The translations under genes and the position numbers were made by a program. From a bacterium (GTDB taxonomy: Archaea; JAADDD01): a stretch of 64,000 nucleotides of DNA. Below the pieces are notes generated by a model. The model was given only the letters and a program-made list of their open reading frames with translations, was not told the DNA's origin and did not search any database. This document shows positions 26,062 to 34,386 of the stretch, one piece after another. Location of the stretch: positions 62,001 through 126,000 of the forward strand of contig JAADDD010000003.1 in assembly GCA_013154095.1 (NCBI GenBank). Reading direction: 5' to 3'. Numbering within the stretch: position 1 is the stretch's first letter; each line of letters opens with the position of its first letter.

Positions 26062-26867
26062 AGACCGTAGCGAGCCAAGAAGAGCTTGTTGGCGCAAGTA
26101 TATCTTATAATTACTAATAATGAACATATATCTTTTATTATATTATATGGTATGAGCACAAGGTACCCTCGACCATAGCGCTGCACGAGAATTGCCGGTC
26201 TGTTTCCTGCAGAGGTAACTAGGATGTTGAACTCCTGCACGTCGGTGCCTAGCACAGTGTAGTCGTAAATTGTTTCGTTGACGACGATTTTTTGCTGGCA
26301 CTGGGCAAAGTATTTCTCGTTCTTGATGATGCGCTCATAAGCGTAGATTTTTACTGGATGAACTGTGCCGTTTGGTCCTGTCTTGAGCACATAGTCAAAG
26401 TGAATAGCAGGACTCAAGCCTTGCTTTGCTGCTAGGTAGGCTCCTAGACCAGTATACTTGATGCTGGAATTGCTGCTATTGCCTGGAGCAGCAATTCCCG
26501 AACCATCGGCAAAAATTACTACACCTCCGCTGCTTGCATATTTCAGCAAGCTCTGAAACTCAAGATTATCGAGCACCTTGTATCTGTAAAGCAGAACAAC
26601 ATCCGTGCTAGGATTATATGGCACAACACTGCTGCACATTGCGCGTAAACCAAACTGCCTAAGAGCACCTGCAAACACTTCACACTCACTAGAGAGGTTG
26701 CTTGGAACCACTATTAACACAGAAACAGCTCCTGGAACAAGCTGCGGCAAGGTAAACCTGTTAACTGCAATAATGTTTAGTTTTATCAAGAGGACTGCTC
26801 CCAGAGCAAGTACAGCAATGAGCAGCAGGAATTTAATAATCTGCTCTGCAGTGGAAGCTAAGCGCAT
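26058..26867 (-). CDS. Membrane-anchored GATase1-like ectodomain protein (copy A)
   Basis: 269 residues. One N-terminal membrane helix (about 10-30) and an external domain with NSS/NLS/NGT glycosylation sites. The segment SSGGVVIFADGSGIA followed near the end by RPAILVQRYGRGYLVLIPY resembles class I glutamine-amidotransferase-like (DUF4350/GldG-type) folds. The protein at 36310-37188 shares topology and both landmarks (GGRLIIIGDS; RPAILEKQYGAGTVVIFTY), so they look like paralogues. No catalytic Cys is evident. Confidence 0.7.
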   Translation of the reverse strand: MRLASTAEQIIKFLLLIAVLALGAVLLIKLNIIAVNRFTLPQLVPGAVSVLIVVPSNLSSECEVFAGALRQFGLRAMCSSVVPYNPSTDVVLLYRYKVLDNLEFQSLLKYASSGGVVIFADGSGIAAPGNSSNSSIKYTGLGAYLAAKQGLSPAIHFDYVLKTGPNGTVHPVKIYAYERIIKNEKYFAQCQQKIVVNETIYDYTVLGTDVQEFNILVTSAGNRPAILVQRYGRGYLVLIPYNIIKDICSLLVIIRYTCANKLFLARYGL

Positions 26868-26891
26868 AGAAGTAGTAGGCTAGCCGGCAGC

Positions 26892-27647
26892 TTAAATTTC
26901 TCTCTTGCTGCGCAAGTACTTCCAAAGAATGTGGTTAATTTTAGTTACAGGTAAACCTTCCTGCAAGCAAAGTCTTGCAAGGAACTTACCAACAGTTTCT
27001 TGTGTCTTTTTGCTGTAACTTCCGCTGCAAATGCCTAGCTTGCATGCCCAACGGTAGATCCAGACATCTACGGGCACAAGAAAATTTTCTATGTCAAGAA
27101 TTTCCCATGAACCTACATCTACCATAATTGAGGTCCAGAGCCAGAACAGCTTTCCGTGAGCTCCTAGCTTCCTGAAGCTTGCTGTTCTTTCCTGCAGTTC
27201 TTTGATCGTGACTTTTCTGCCTATTTTCCTTGGGTCTCCGTCAAATCTTTCAACTAATATTTTTGAGTTTTCTTTCCATGCTAGATTATCTCTTGTCGGG
27301 AATCTACCTCCGCAAGCTTTTATTATTCTTGCCAGCTCTTCCAGTGAGAGTTCTGCAATAGTTTCTGCAGACAGAAGTTCTGGACGCGCAGAAAAGAAGC
27401 TGCGCATGCACTTTACTAGCCTGTCGCCGCGCGTCTGGTAGTCTATCTGCACAAAATAAAAGTAGTAGAGTGCAGCTTCCTTGCTCTTGGGCTCGATGCC
27501 CTGAGGCAGGTAATCTACTGGCCAGTAGTCCTGTTCATACACTCCTTGCTTCTGCTTGAACTGCTCTACTAGCTCGCGGAGGAAACCAGCGACAGCAGCT
27601 TCTTGAGTAGTCTGTCTGTGAGTACTGGAATGCCTGCTGCTGTGCAT
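26892..27647 (-). CDS. HhH-GPD DNA glycosylase, AGOG-like
   Basis: 251 residues. The second half fits archaeal 8-oxoguanine glycosylase AGOG: HGKLFWLWTSIM (candidate catalytic Lys), FLVPVDVWIYRWACKLGI (catalytic-region Asp), and NHILW near the end. It would excise oxidised guanine. The N-terminal third is less conserved. The ATG at 27647 is preferred over an upstream TTG; both lie inside the 3' end of the next gene upstream. Confidence 0.65.
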   Translation of the reverse strand: MHSSRHSSTHRQTTQEAAVAGFLRELVEQFKQKQGVYEQDYWPVDYLPQGIEPKSKEAALYYFYFVQIDYQTRGDRLVKCMRSFFSARPELLSAETIAELSLEELARIIKACGGRFPTRDNLAWKENSKILVERFDGDPRKIGRKVTIKELQERTASFRKLGAHGKLFWLWTSIMVDVGSWEILDIENFLVPVDVWIYRWACKLGICSGSYSKKTQETVGKFLARLCLQEGLPVTKINHILWKYLRSKREI

Positions 27648-28975
27648 GTTTTCCCGAAAGGAGTAGTAGTACTTGGTAGACAAGAGCTTGCTCGTGCAAA
27701 ACCTACCAACACAAGCTTCTTTACTGTACCATTTAATTTATAATATACTACTGTAGTAGGCAGGCCACACACAGGCAGCTTTCTGCAGTAACGAGAAAAA
27801 TTGTGGAGGCAAGTACTGTTGCTCAGTGGGCACAGAACAATTCTTTTAGGCAGCACAGGAGTAAGTCTGTGCAGGTAAGCCAAGAGTTCTAGGCAGTGCG
27901 GACAAGCTGAATGATAAATTACTACACGGAGCACCTCAAGGCTGCTTTTTCTCTTCTTGCTGCAAAAAATTCTTGCCTGTACTGGTAGCAGTGCAGTGTA
28001 CTGACCTGGAGGCAGGCAAAGCTCAGCAAGCGAAGAATTCAGCACTCTGGTGCACACTGCTTGCTGCATTATTATCCTTTCTAGTACCGCTGTTACGTTG
28101 CTTGCTAGAATGTAACAAGTAGAGTTGGCTGGAATGACTAGCTTTACTAGCTTGTAGTGAATTACAGTAATAGTTGGCAGTTTTAGGCGCTCGGTGCCCA
28201 TTTCTGCTTTCTTCAGCGAACTATATTTTTTTAGAGAATACTTCAAACCTAAAAAGGAGAAGAATGGTCTGTAGTTGTAATAGTATGCCGAAAAATTTAT
28301 TTCTGGAGGAAAGTATGTAACAGCAGTACCAAGTAAAGGAAGCGAAGCATTTGCAGAAGTAAAATTAACACGAACTAGGTTATAGTGTTTTAGTTGTGTG
28401 AAATTAAAGTTTCCTAAACAGTAAATCCTGCGTGGCTTTATTAGTGATAATAATACTTGCACACAAGGACTAATGGTTTTCTCCGAATAGAGCACTGCAC
28501 AGCGATGCTGGAGCGCTAACTTTAGTGCTGCAAGTAGTAAGCTTCGATTTTTCACGTCACCGTGGTGTGTTTCTACCAGCACCACACACTGCACGAAATT
28601 TCTTGCCAAGAATGCCAGCGATGCAGCAGTGCCCACAGCACTGTATCCCCAGAGGCGTTCATAGAGCACTGGCCCACCGAAGAGCAGCTCAAGCATCCTA
28701 ACAAAGCCAGGACTTACTGCTAGCGGACCACCAACAATAATTACTTTTCTCAGATCATGAATATTTGCTAGCTGCAGGGCAGTGTACTCTGCTGTCCATG
28801 CAGCTCCTGCTACTCTTGTGTTTACTGCTAGCACAGCTATATTGGGTGCTAGAGAGCGCAAGGCAAGTGCAGGTACAAGGTCGAGTGGTCGAGAAGCATT
28901 GACGAGCAGTACAGTGACTGCACGACAGAAAGAGCAGAGAATGGCTGCTGCCAGCAGCCAGACCAGCAAGCGCAT
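27569..28975 (-). CDS. Secreted CWB2-like domain fused to a thioredoxin-fold CPHC domain
   Basis: 468 residues. Signal peptide (about 1-18), then a region like the cell-wall-binding repeat 2 fold (about 20-130: ALQLANI, KVIIVGGPLAVSP, RLWGYSAVGTAASLA). After a linker with many sequons, a thioredoxin-like domain (about 345-440) has YHSACPHC and the cis-Pro loop GLPTTVVYY, with further Cys. Outside the cell this could be a disulfide oxidoreductase tethered to the envelope (inference). It fits the abundance of Cys-rich exported proteins here. Confidence 0.7.
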   Translation of the reverse strand: MRLLVWLLAAAILCSFCRAVTVLLVNASRPLDLVPALALRSLAPNIAVLAVNTRVAGAAWTAEYTALQLANIHDLRKVIIVGGPLAVSPGFVRMLELLFGGPVLYERLWGYSAVGTAASLAFLARNFVQCVVLVETHHGDVKNRSLLLAALKLALQHRCAVLYSEKTISPCVQVLLSLIKPRRIYCLGNFNFTQLKHYNLVRVNFTSANASLPLLGTAVTYFPPEINFSAYYYNYRPFFSFLGLKYSLKKYSSLKKAEMGTERLKLPTITVIHYKLVKLVIPANSTCYILASNVTAVLERIIMQQAVCTRVLNSSLAELCLPPGQYTALLPVQARIFCSKKRKSSLEVLRVVIYHSACPHCLELLAYLHRLTPVLPKRIVLCPLSNSTCLHNFSRYCRKLPVCGLPTTVVYYKLNGTVKKLVLVGFARASSCLPSTTTPFGKTCTAAGIPVLTDRLLKKLLSLVSSAS

Positions 28976-29030
28976 ACGACCACGGCAGCTTTTTATGTTG
29001 TGGTGCTCAGAGAAGTTTTAAGGTCTGCTT

Positions 29031-29104
29031 GGGCCCGTAGCTCAGCCAGGCAGAGCGTCCGGCTTTTAACCGGAAGGTCGCGGGTTCGAATCCCGCCGGG
29101 CCCG
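29031..29104 (+). tRNA. tRNA-Lys (TTT)
   Basis: Acceptor GGGCCCG pairs with CGGGCCC, discriminator G, no encoded CCA. Anticodon loop CTTTTAA has TTT at 29065-29067; T arm GCGGG/CCCGC. No intron. Unlike most tRNA genes here, no TATA-like box sits at the 30-32 nt position; the nearest is TTTTTAT at 28990. Confidence 0.95.
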
Positions 29105-29139
29105 CTAATTATTTATTATTTCTGCTAGCATTGTATGTA

Positions 29140-29802
29140 ATGTATTATCGTGCGGTCGAGTTACTCGAGCAGTACAAGCAGTTCAGCGAAAAGCTCCGCA
29201 AGTATCTCTTAACTTCTCTTGGCTTGCTGCTAGCATCTCTTTTTACCTACATTCTCTTACCTTTAGTTGCTTATATCTTGTTGCTAGTTTCAGCAGGTAT
29301 CTTTTTCTGGACAATGTATAGGCTAGGAAAGCTAAGAACAGAAATTGCTAGGCATGTTCCTGAAATAGTAAGAGCCTGGGAAGCTGGATACAGGATAATT
29401 ACTGATGTAGCTGTACTTGATGACGATTACATTGACATTATTACTGGACCGGTGCAGTTCAAGTTATACCCTTCAGAAGGTACTCGCTACATTGAGCTGC
29501 ACTATAGTCCGGGCAGCTGCACACTATACGTGAAGTATTCCGAAAAATACGATTTGCTCCAGCTCCTTGTTTCTTTGCCAAAAAACAGGTTTTACCTGCT
29601 GTACATCCAAGAAGGAAAACCAGCAAAGGAAGAAGGCAGCAGGCAAGCACTAACTCCTGAAATGGAAAGAATAGTTGCAGAAATAATTACTAGTTTCGCC
29701 AACAGAGAACTAACAGTAGAGAAACTCTTTAGGTTTGCTGAAATGTTAGGAGCTGCTGCAAAGCAAGCAGCAAAGAAAGCTGGTGGACCCGCCGGGATTT
29801 GA
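29140..29802 (+). CDS. Membrane protein with cytoplasmic domain, unknown; 3' end inside tRNA-Ala
   Basis: 220 residues from the ATG at 29140; an in-frame TTG at 29131 would add three. A hydrophobic hairpin (about 20-60) is followed by a soluble domain of mixed alpha/beta pattern and a helical C-terminus. No family is recognised. The final codons (GGPAGI, stop) are the reverse complement of the tRNA-Ala acceptor and T arm: 19 bases of overlap with the tRNA, 22 including the encoded CCA. Confidence 0.7.
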   Translation: MYYRAVELLEQYKQFSEKLRKYLLTSLGLLLASLFTYILLPLVAYILLLVSAGIFFWTMYRLGKLRTEIARHVPEIVRAWEAGYRIITDVAVLDDDYIDIITGPVQFKLYPSEGTRYIELHYSPGSCTLYVKYSEKYDLLQLLVSLPKNRFYLLYIQEGKPAKEEGSRQALTPEMERIVAEIITSFANRELTVEKLFRFAEMLGAAAKQAAKKAGGPAGI

Positions 29803-29857
29803 ACCCGGGGCCTCCCGATTGCAAGTCGGGCGCTCTTCCAGGCTGAGCTACGGGCCC
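29784..29857 (-). tRNA. tRNA-Ala (TGC); CCA encoded at 29781-29783
   Basis: Minus strand: acceptor GGGCCCG with CGGGTCC gives the G3:U70 pair, the alanine identity element. Anticodon loop CTTGCAA contains TGC. Discriminator A, then CCA. The acceptor and T arm overlap the coding end of the opposite-strand gene. A TATA-like box lies 30 nt upstream. Confidence 0.96.
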
Positions 29858-29878
29858 AGATACTGTTAACTGCACGGT

Positions 29879-30232
29879 TTATTTAAAAATTGCCAGCACT
29901 GCATGCTTCCCTGCGCAGTAGTAGAGCTCCTTGCCTTCTATTACTGCGCGCAGAACTTTCTCGCTGCAATTATTTAATAATATATATGTATCATTATATA
30001 TTATTATACATGTTCTTGTTGCCTTGCCGTTTTTCTCGAGCAGCGTCACAGGCAGGTAGCCTGCAACAGGAAAGCAGTACTGCTCGCGATTACTGACCAG
30101 CTCTTCGTGGCAAGGGGCAGGCACTACAGGAGAGTTTAGCTGCTGCCATGCTAGCCAGGCAAGCTCCAGCAAAAATAAACTAGCTGCAATTGCTGCAGCA
30201 TATTTGTAAGAAGGCGGTAGCGGCAAGCGCAT
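29879..30232 (-). CDS. Small membrane-anchored exported protein, unknown
   Basis: 117 residues. One N-terminal membrane helix (about 10-30) and an ectodomain with five Cys (CHEE, YCFP, TCII, NCSE, YCAG) and NDT/NCS sites. No family is recognised. It lies between two tRNA genes, with its 3' end carrying the tRNA-Ala promoter. Confidence 0.6.
   Translation of the reverse strand: MRLPLPPSYKYAAAIAASLFLLELAWLAWQQLNSPVVPAPCHEELVSNREQYCFPVAGYLPVTLLEKNGKATRTCIIIYNDTYILLNNCSEKVLRAVIEGKELYYCAGKHAVLAIFK
29880..29887 (-). promoter_or_regulatory. TATA-like box of tRNA-Ala
   Basis: TTTAAATA on the minus strand starts 30 nt upstream of tRNA base 1, within the last codons of the upstream minus-strand gene. 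Confidence 0.5.
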
Positions 30233-30247
30233 GGCTACTCGGCAAAC

Positions 30248-30254
30248 TTTAAAA
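30248..30254 (+). promoter_or_regulatory. TATA-like box of tRNA-Gly
   Basis: TTTAAAA begins 31 nt upstream of mature tRNA base 1. Confidence 0.55.
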
Positions 30255-30278
30255 CTGCGCGAAGTTTATTAATTTAGC

Positions 30279-30354
30279 GCGGGGGTAGTCTAGCCTGGCA
30301 GGACGTCGGCCTGCCACGCCGAAGGCTCGGGTTCGAATCCCGACCCCCGCACCA
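30279..30354 (+). tRNA. tRNA-Gly (GCC); CCA encoded
   Basis: Acceptor GCGGGGG pairs with CCCCCGC, discriminator A, CCA at 30352-30354. Anticodon loop CTGCCAC has GCC. T arm TCGGG/CCCGA. No intron. Confidence 0.95.
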
Positions 30355-30355
30355 C

Positions 30356-30363
30356 TTTTTTAT
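30356..30363 (+). promoter_or_regulatory. TATA-like box of tRNA-Leu
   Basis: TTTTTTAT begins 31 nt upstream of tRNA-Leu and directly follows the CCA of tRNA-Gly; the T-run may also terminate the tRNA-Gly transcript. Confidence 0.45.
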
Positions 30364-30386
30364 TTCTTGCGCTAAGTAATTTCTTT

Positions 30387-30475
30387 GCGGGGGTGCCCGA
30401 GCCAGGCCAAAGGGGCCGGACTAAGGATCCGGTGGCTTAGTGCCTTCGCGGGTTCAAATCCCGCCCCCCGCACCA
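30387..30475 (+). tRNA. tRNA-Leu with apparent AAG anticodon; CCA encoded
   Basis: Acceptor GCGGGGG pairs with CCCCCGC, discriminator A, CCA 30473-30475. A long variable arm (GGC-TTAGT-GCC) marks a class II tRNA, as for Leu. The anticodon stem CCGGA/TCCGG closes loop CTAAGGA, so the anticodon is AAG at 30423-30425. Archaea normally use GAG, TAG or CAG here and avoid A34, as they lack the usual adenosine deaminase for inosine. A single-base sequence error from GAG or TAG is possible. Confidence 0.9.
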
Positions 30476-30509
30476 GCCCTTAAGTTCTTGGCGCACATAT
30501 AGTGCAAGG

Positions 30510-31106
30510 ATGGTGCTCATTGTGCTAGACGGCGTTGATGGTGCGGGCAAGTCCACGCAGCTCAGGCTTCTAGTAGAGGCACTAGAAACTCGCGGTGTAC
30601 CTGTGCGCTGCAAGCACTATCCTGACTATGACCATGAGTTAGGCCAGCTGATCAAGAAGTACTTGCAGCGCGAGCTGGAGCTGCCAGCAGATTCTCTTTT
30701 CTTGCTTTTTCTTGCAGACATGCTCAAGGACAGAAAAGAACTTGCTGAGCACGAAGGTGTGTTGCTGCTCGATAGGTACGCTACTAGTTCTGTTGCCTAC
30801 GAGGCAGCGCTTGGATTAGAGCTTGAGCGACTAGCAAAAATTGTTGAGCTTCTCCAGCTTCCTTCTCCAGCACTAATTATTTACTTGGACGTCGATCCTC
30901 GCACTGCAATGCAGAGAAAAGGAGGAGGGCAGCACAGATTCGAAAACGCGGAATTCTTGCTAAAGGTAAGGCAAAACTTCCTGCAGCTGGCAAAAATGCA
31001 CTTTCTTTGCCCTAACTGGAAAGTTGTTTGCGCTGAAAGACCAGCAGAAGAAGTCTTCAAGGATGTGCTGCAGGCAGTGCTAGAAGTTGTCAACGCGCCA
31101 AAGTAG
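30510..31106 (+). CDS. tmk: Thymidylate kinase
   Basis: 198 residues. P-loop DGVDGAGKSTQL (about residue 6), DRY motif LLLDRYATSSVAYEAALG (about 87), and the LID region DPRTAMQRKGGGQHRF. It phosphorylates dTMP to dTDP. It is one of the few metabolic genes in the window. The last 27 bases overlap the convergent KH-domain gene. A weak CTTAAGTT lies 31 bases before the ATG. Confidence 0.93.
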   Translation: MVLIVLDGVDGAGKSTQLRLLVEALETRGVPVRCKHYPDYDHELGQLIKKYLQRELELPADSLFLLFLADMLKDRKELAEHEGVLLLDRYATSSVAYEAALGLELERLAKIVELLQLPSPALIIYLDVDPRTAMQRKGGGQHRFENAEFLLKVRQNFLQLAKMHFLCPNWKVVCAERPAEEVFKDVLQAVLEVVNAPK

Positions 31107-31637
31107 TGCCTTGTAATCCTTTTCTCGCTGCTGCTTGATTTTTTCTAGCTTCTTGAACACCCTACCATGAGGACTACCACGAATAATGTCTAGCAGCGCT
31201 TCTCTAGCATAATACACTCCTTCAGAGTCTCCAAGAATACCTATCCTCAGCTGTTCTTCATTCACTACTATCCATGTACCAGTAAGTCGCTCAACTGTCT
31301 GTTTTGCGAGACCTTTCTTGCCGATCACTCTTCCAAGAATTCGCTTGTTGTGGTACCAAGGTAGTCCGAGCTGCTTTAGGTCTATTTCATCGAAGATGTA
31401 GTTCTTAAGGATAATATTAATTGCTTCAGAATACCTGAATCCGCAATCCATTGCCTGAAGAACTTTGCATGCCTGCAAAATGGTGTACGAGTCTTCTCCT
31501 TTAATTTCTATCTCTCCGTTTTCTTTGACAGTTATTTTTGTGCCTGTCAGCTTTTCCAGCTCTTTTTTGTGTCTGCCTTTCTTGCCAATGATTTCGCCTA
31601 ATCGAGAGCTAGAAACATGCAAGTAATTTATGTACAT
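31080..31637 (-). CDS. KH-domain RNA-binding protein, Dim2/PNO1-like
   Basis: 185 residues with two KH domains: GKKGRHKKELEKLTGTKITV (about 16) and RVIGKKGLAKQTVERLTGTW (about 108). The archaeal Dim2/PNO1 homologue assists 16S rRNA 3'-end maturation. It follows rio1 with a 10-base overlap, the conserved aIF1A-RIO1-KH order. Confidence 0.92.
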   Translation of the reverse strand: MYINYLHVSSSRLGEIIGKKGRHKKELEKLTGTKITVKENGEIEIKGEDSYTILQACKVLQAMDCGFRYSEAINIILKNYIFDEIDLKQLGLPWYHNKRILGRVIGKKGLAKQTVERLTGTWIVVNEEQLRIGILGDSEGVYYAREALLDIIRGSPHGRVFKKLEKIKQQREKDYKALLWRVDNF

Positions 31638-32383
31638 TCTCCCTTAACTTCTTCTATAACCTTGTCTAAGTCTATGTTAAGTCTGTACTCTGAAGTAAAA
31701 TAGTTTACTATATTCTCGAGGTCGCGCTGCAGCCACTGCTCGGCCAGCGGATGAGTGCGCAGCACTGCCTGGCTAAGGTCTATAAAATACGGTAACTGCT
31801 CGTGCACCAAGATGTTGTACTCGCTGAGGTCTGCATGCACGAGCTTGGCTCGCTGGTACAGCCGCTTATAGTTGTCTAGCACTAGCTGGAAGAACTGCTC
31901 TGGCTGTTCTAGACGCACTTCTAGGAGCTTAGGTGCTGGCCTGCCTTCTTCGCCTATTAGTCCTGTTACTAGCACATTGTGCTCGTATTCTACAGGCTTT
32001 GGCACCAGGACGCCGTGCTCGTAGGACCTGCGCAGGTTCGCGAACTCTTTCCTTACCCAGGTAAACACAAACCTGTTCCTGTTTTCTGGCACGTCGAACC
32101 GAGGATCGCCTTCAATGTACATGCGCAATTTCTTGATGGGGAATGTTTCTATTCTATAGACTTTCACGGCAAAATAGTCTTTGTCTGACTTTGCCAGAAA
32201 AACAACCGATTCCTTGCCTTCTCCTATCGAGCCGTAAATTTCTCTAATACCTAATTTTTTCGACAGCTTTTCTAAGTGCTTGAGCGTGTAGTGATCTATT
32301 ACTTTTTGAAAGAGCTTTCTTGTTTGCTTTTCAATCCTTATTTTTTCTTCTCCGAGCTCCAGCTCTTCAAACTCAAAGTCCAT
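31628..32383 (-). CDS. rio1: RIO1-type serine kinase
   Basis: 251 residues. Nucleotide-loop variant GSIGEGKESVVF, the Lys in YFAVKVYRIET, catalytic HADLSEYNIL, and metal-binding YFIDLSQAV. RIO1 acts in late 40S/30S maturation. The ATG is set by a strong AGGAGG 7 bases upstream inside the end of aIF1A; a longer in-frame start at 32422 would overlap aIF1A. Confidence 0.93.
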   Translation of the reverse strand: MDFEFEELELGEEKIRIEKQTRKLFQKVIDHYTLKHLEKLSKKLGIREIYGSIGEGKESVVFLAKSDKDYFAVKVYRIETFPIKKLRMYIEGDPRFDVPENRNRFVFTWVRKEFANLRRSYEHGVLVPKPVEYEHNVLVTGLIGEEGRPAPKLLEVRLEQPEQFFQLVLDNYKRLYQRAKLVHADLSEYNILVHEQLPYFIDLSQAVLRTHPLAEQWLQRDLENIVNYFTSEYRLNIDLDKVIEEVKGECT

Positions 32384-32385
32384 GT

Positions 32386-32700
32386 TTACTCCTCCTTCAA
32401 GTAACCTTGCTTCTTGAGCCATTCTACTTGCAGCGGAGTGTATTTTAGGAGCACGTCACCTTTTTTCGGCGTGTACTGCCAGGGCTCTACAAGCACTACA
32501 TCGCCTTCGCGGATCATTGGTCCGCGGTACTTTCGCGAGATCTTGCAGAGGCGCTCCACGCCGTCTAGGCAGCGCACAATCATTTGGCGTGCTCCTAGAT
32601 AGCGCACAACAATTCCAAGCACTTGGTTGCCTTTCGGCAGCTGAATTTTCTTAATTTCCTCTTCTTCGTCGACTGCTCGCTTTTTCTTTGCTGCGCACAT
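32386..32700 (-). CDS. eif1a: Translation initiation factor aIF1A
   Basis: 104 residues. OB-fold pattern with GIVVRYLGARQMIVRCLDG, then RKYRGPMIREGDVVLVEPW. It occupies the ribosomal A site during initiation. Its first 50 bases overlap the nmd3 3' end; its end carries the Shine-Dalgarno sequence of rio1. Confidence 0.93.
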   Translation of the reverse strand: MCAAKKKRAVDEEEEIKKIQLPKGNQVLGIVVRYLGARQMIVRCLDGVERLCKISRKYRGPMIREGDVVLVEPWQYTPKKGDVLLKYTPLQVEWLKKQGYLKEE

Positions 32701-33667
32701 GTCCTACCACGAGCTTTTTGTCCTGGAAAATTATATATTCTATCTTATCGCCGGCTCGCAGGTTTTTAATTCCTGTCTCTGCTTCTTGCAGCTCGTTCCT
32801 GCTGTCTAGGAACACTACTCTACCCTCTTCTGCGTACACGACTTCGCCGATCTCTGGTTGCAGGAGCTCGCAGCCTACAAGCTTGTCAGCAGAAAGCTGC
32901 TCTACTTTATTCGAGAGCAGGTTCCTTGCCTGTACTTGGTCTTTCTCGTAGCCTAGAATAAGGTAAGGAGTAGAACGGTAAAGGACTATTTGTCCAGGTA
33001 ACAAGTCGTATGTCCTGAAAACGTAGGTGAACCTGACCTTTGGTTTTGATGTTTGTCTGTCTATGCCTACAACTTTCACTGATCTAGAAGCAACGTAGCC
33101 CAGCCTGTAATCTTTTTCCATTTTCTTTAATAGCTGTTCGGCTACTGCACGAGAGCCCAGCCTGTAATCTACTCCGTGCCTAGTTTCTTGCTCGCCCGAA
33201 ATGAAGGCAAAGCTTCGGGGAGAATTTTCTACGAGCAAGCGAAAGATCCTCGCAGCGTACTGCCAGTTGGCTCCACGGAACTGCACGATCGCTTCGTAGT
33301 ATCCTCCTGCCTTGCAGCTGCAGGCTCTGCACGTGCGTTTCTCTATCTCGACTTTCACCTCGCGCGCGATGCCCTTATTTCCCGTTACTATATATACTTC
33401 GTAGGTACTCTCGTCGCGCTTCAGTACCTGGTACTTGACGTTCAGCTTGCCTAGTCTGTGGCGCAGTAAGTCGTGCAGCTTCTTTTCTGGAGGCGCATCG
33501 AACTTGCCGCAAGAAGGACAAAGCCGAACCTTAATCTTTGCAGGAATGAGTTTTTCTGCTAGCTTGCTGTAATAGCAGTGTTCGCAGACCCCTTCTATTA
33601 GTTTTTCTGTTTTTTTGCCGCACACAGGACACGTCAGAATTCCTTTACTGGAGTTCTTGCTCCGCAT
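32651..33667 (-). CDS. nmd3: NMD3 family ribosome-biogenesis protein
   Basis: 338 residues. N-terminal CxxC zinc motifs (CPVCGKK, CEHC, CPSCGK, CRACSCKAGGYYEAIVQFR) define NMD3, which in eukaryotes exports the 60S subunit; the archaeal role is presumed in 50S maturation. The ATG at 33667 is preferred. Both ends overlap neighbours (aIF2-beta and aIF1A). Confidence 0.92.
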   Translation of the reverse strand: MRSKNSSKGILTCPVCGKKTEKLIEGVCEHCYYSKLAEKLIPAKIKVRLCPSCGKFDAPPEKKLHDLLRHRLGKLNVKYQVLKRDESTYEVYIVTGNKGIAREVKVEIEKRTCRACSCKAGGYYEAIVQFRGANWQYAARIFRLLVENSPRSFAFISGEQETRHGVDYRLGSRAVAEQLLKKMEKDYRLGYVASRSVKVVGIDRQTSKPKVRFTYVFRTYDLLPGQIVLYRSTPYLILGYEKDQVQARNLLSNKVEQLSADKLVGCELLQPEIGEVVYAEEGRVVFLDSRNELQEAETGIKNLRAGDKIEYIIFQDKKLVVGHVRSKEKASSRRRRGN

Positions 33668-34047
33668 GCCTCGCAGCACAGCATCCAGACACGGCCCTCG
33701 CGCTCTAGTACTGTGTCAGGAGAGCCGCAAAGAGGACAAATAACATAGTACTTGATGTAGAATTCGTACTTTTTCTTAATGTCGTCCGGAAATTTCTTTC
33801 CCTGAATAATTAATCTGTTACCAAGTACCATGACAGGAGAAGCCAGAACCTTGCTAAAATATTTAGAAAGATGTTCAGGAGAGCGTCGGAGCTTGTCACA
33901 GATTTCCTTGAAGTTCACAATTACAGTACGGTTTCCTTGAATAATTATTTCTGGTTCAGGAGGCTGCCACCTTACACGGTTAAGCACTACAGGAGGTAAC
34001 TGCTGGTAGGCTCTGCGCAGCAGCGCTAAGTATTCTTCGCGGTTCAT
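33634..34047 (-). CDS. eif2b: Translation initiation factor aIF2 beta subunit
   Basis: 137 residues, the archaeal size. The core VIVNFKEICDKLRRSPEHLS and the C-terminal zinc ribbon (CPLCGSPDTV, CCEACGAR) are clear. With alpha and gamma it delivers initiator Met-tRNA. Its start overlaps the Alba stop (ATGA). Confidence 0.95.
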   Translation of the reverse strand: MNREEYLALLRRAYQQLPPVVLNRVRWQPPEPEIIIQGNRTVIVNFKEICDKLRRSPEHLSKYFSKVLASPVMVLGNRLIIQGKKFPDDIKKKYEFYIKYYVICPLCGSPDTVLEREGRVWMLCCEACGARTPVKEF

Positions 34048-34322
34048 CGTCTGACTAGCTCGATAGCGATAGTTGAAATGTTTATTTTCCTGCCAGACGG
34101 ATCCTGCAGCTCGTCTGTCCCAATCTGGATGCTGCCAACTTTTACGTCTTTCAGGAACCTACGGGTAATGATTTGTGCTACATCCACAGCTTTAGAAATT
34201 GCCTTGCCCCTTGCTTTTAGCACAACCCTGTTCGCGTTCTTGTTATTGAACTGCATAAGCACTGCTAGGATATACTTCGATGTTGGCTTCTGTCCAATAT
34301 AGATTACGTTTTCTTCTGCCAT
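34044..34322 (-). CDS. alba: Chromatin protein Alba
   Basis: 92 residues from the ATG at 34322. The Alba fold is clear: VIYIGQKPTSKYILAVLMQF, ANRVVLKARGKAISKAVDVA, then ITRRFL. It binds DNA and RNA. In-frame codons further upstream lie in the end of the next gene and show no homology. It leads the aIF2-beta, NMD3, aIF1A, RIO1 operon. Confidence 0.95.
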   Translation of the reverse strand: MAEENVIYIGQKPTSKYILAVLMQFNNKNANRVVLKARGKAISKAVDVAQIITRRFLKDVKVGSIQIGTDELQDPSGRKINISTIAIELVRR

Positions 34323-34386
34323 CGCTCGGCACCCAGGAGTCTTACTGTGAACACTGTGTGGAATACTAGAAGTAGCTATTAAAAGA

